NCBI GenBank assembly: GCA_035458525.1
Contig: DATHZQ010000075.1
Location: forward strand, 1 to 64,000
Origin: DATHZQ01 sp035458525
GTDB taxonomy: Bacteria; Actinomycetota; Acidimicrobiia; Spongiisociales; UBA5794
Direction of reading: 5' to 3'
Length of the DNA stretch: 64,000 nucleotides
The translations under genes and the position numbers were made by a program. Below, piece after piece: positions 63,013 to 64,000 of the stretch (position 1 is the stretch's first letter; the number at the start of each line of letters is the position of its first letter). The notes beneath the pieces are model-generated. The model had not been told where the DNA came from. It saw only the letters and a list, made by a program, of their open reading frames with translations, and searched no databases.

Positions 63013-63921
63013 ATGGGCATTCTGCGTCTCGGTCACGTCGACATCACAGTTCCGGACCTCGACCTCGCGACGGCCTACTACACCGAAGTCATGGGGATGC
63101 TCGAGGTCGAGCGCACTGCCGACCAGGCCTTCTTCAAATGTTGGGACGAGGAGGACCACCACTCACTCGCCGTTCGCTACGACCCCCGGGTGGGCATCGA
63201 CCGTTTCACGTTCAAAGTCGAACGCGAGGACGACCTCGCCGATCTCGAGGAAAGGGTCGAAACTTACGGCTACGCAGTGAACCGCATGAGCGACGGCGAC
63301 TCCATCGGCCAGGGCGAATCGATCCGGTTCGAGACGCCGTCCGGCCACGAGATGGAGCTCGTGCACGAGGTCGACAAGGTCGGAGGCGTGCTTCCCAAAG
63401 TGAACCCCGACCCCATGCCAATGGGCCTGAAGGGCATCGCCCCGCCCCGCATGGATCACCTCCTGGTCACCGCTGAGGAGGTCCCGGAGGCGTCGAAGTT
63501 CTACATGGACGTACTGGGCTTCCGCCTGACCGAGCAGCTGCTCGACGGCGACGGCCACCAGATCGGCACCTGGATGGAGCGCTCCCACTCGCCACACGAT
63601 CTCGCCGTGGTGTCCGGTCCCAACGGCGGACTGCACCACTTTGCGTTCTGGCTCGACGACTGGGACCACGTCCGCCGGGCCGCCGACATCCTGGCCTACA
63701 ACGCCATCCAGATCGACGTCGGCCCCACCCGCCACGGCATCACCCGCGGCAACACCATCTACTTCTTCGACCCGATGGGGACCCGCAACGAGGTCTTCAC
63801 CGGCGGCTACCGCCCCGACCCCGACTTCCCCACCATCACCTGGACCGAGGACAACATCGGCAAGGCCATCTTCTACTACGAAGGCGACCTCAACGACCGC
63901 TTCATGCGAGTCCACACATGA
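63013..63921 (+). CDS. Catechol 2,3-dioxygenase (extradiol, VOC family)
   Basis: The enzyme has 302 residues. Two vicinal-oxygen-chelate halves: GILRLGHVDITVPDLDLAT and RMDHLLVTAEEVPEASKFYM. Iron ligands at expected places: H149 (MDHLLV), a histidine at 208-209 (GLHHFAFW) and E260 (TRNEVFTGG); H182 or H192 region and Y250 (TIYFFDP) match active-site residues of the DmpB/XylE group. It cleaves catechol to 2-hydroxymuconate semialdehyde, the substrate of the dehydrogenase encoded at 51603-53054. Its promoter has module 3. The gene is complete. Confidence 0.92.
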   Translation: MGILRLGHVDITVPDLDLATAYYTEVMGMLEVERTADQAFFKCWDEEDHHSLAVRYDPRVGIDRFTFKVEREDDLADLEERVETYGYAVNRMSDGDSIGQGESIRFETPSGHEMELVHEVDKVGGVLPKVNPDPMPMGLKGIAPPRMDHLLVTAEEVPEASKFYMDVLGFRLTEQLLDGDGHQIGTWMERSHSPHDLAVVSGPNGGLHHFAFWLDDWDHVRRAADILAYNAIQIDVGPTRHGITRGNTIYFFDPMGTRNEVFTGGYRPDPDFPTITWTEDNIGKAIFYYEGDLNDRFMRVHT

Positions 63922-64000
63922 ACGTTTCGATCGAAACAGGCCTCGATCGAACTTCAATGGTGGTCGGCTTCGCCGGCCCGTCCCACGGTGAAGGCACCGC
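63922..64000. other. Right edge, no gene recognised
   Basis: These 79 bases after the dioxygenase carry no start with a ribosome site that can be judged. Further pathway genes may begin beyond the edge. Confidence 0.4.

Overview
The window is a GC-rich bacterial chromosome segment with about 50 protein genes. The suggested source is a free-living actinobacterium: there are WXG100 proteins with an EccC-type ATPase, an AfsR/SARP regulator with an NB-ARC ATPase, NarL-type two-component genes, cholesterol-oxidase-like GMC and DrrAB-type ABC genes, and many -10 hexamers (TAnnnT) placed 6-9 bases before a start codon, as in leaderless actinobacterial transcripts. An Acidimicrobiia-like lineage would fit, but this is an inference. 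No rRNA, tRNA, CRISPR array or intact insertion sequence was seen.

Layout. 1-7.6 kb: the end of a nitroreductase, a DUF4389 membrane protein, a 119-bp element with perfect 19-bp inverted ends, then a leftward operon of two small WXG100-like proteins, a 1380-aa EccC/EssC-like ATPase and a DUF3179 lipoprotein. 7.8-12.7 kb: a divergent TcpC-like membrane protein, a DrrAB-like exporter, an SDR with no ordinary start codon, a HAD hydrolase and a SpoU methyltransferase. 12.8-16.7 kb: a GH13 glucosidase, a LacI regulator and a UgpC/MalK-type ATPase. 16.8-25.1 kb: a FrnE-like DsbA protein, a histidine kinase/response regulator pair, a GMC oxidoreductase fused to a GNAT domain, and a LolD/FtsX-type ABC pair. 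25.1-35.9 kb: one 3576-aa protein built of LamG-like and PKD-like modules around a large unassigned core.

36.2-41.2 kb: an Hsp20 gene with a near-consensus promoter, divergent from metY, which has a strong hairpin upstream; then a hydrolase, CorA and an atypical SDR. 41.2-49.8 kb: vapBC, an AfsR-like regulator, two small secreted proteins, a class IV aminotransferase overlapping a sulfotransferase-like gene, and an LPXTG-anchored DUF11 repeat protein. 49.8-51.4 kb: two HAD hydrolases and a Rieske protein with overlapping ends.

51.6-63.9 kb holds a catechol meta-cleavage gene set: semialdehyde dehydrogenase, 4-oxalocrotonate tautomerase, two hydratase/decarboxylase paralogs, fumarylacetoacetase, an IclR regulator with an unknown partner gene, and catechol 2,3-dioxygenase. 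Three promoters here share one operator/promoter module (two 17-bp dyads with centres 20 bp apart, followed by a -10 at fixed distance). This is good sequence evidence for a single IclR regulon. Between these genes sit a DUF4349 lipoprotein, a seven-domain cupredoxin protein and a putative zinc-dependent phospholipase C-like protein. The downstream aldolase and acetaldehyde dehydrogenase of the pathway are not in the window.
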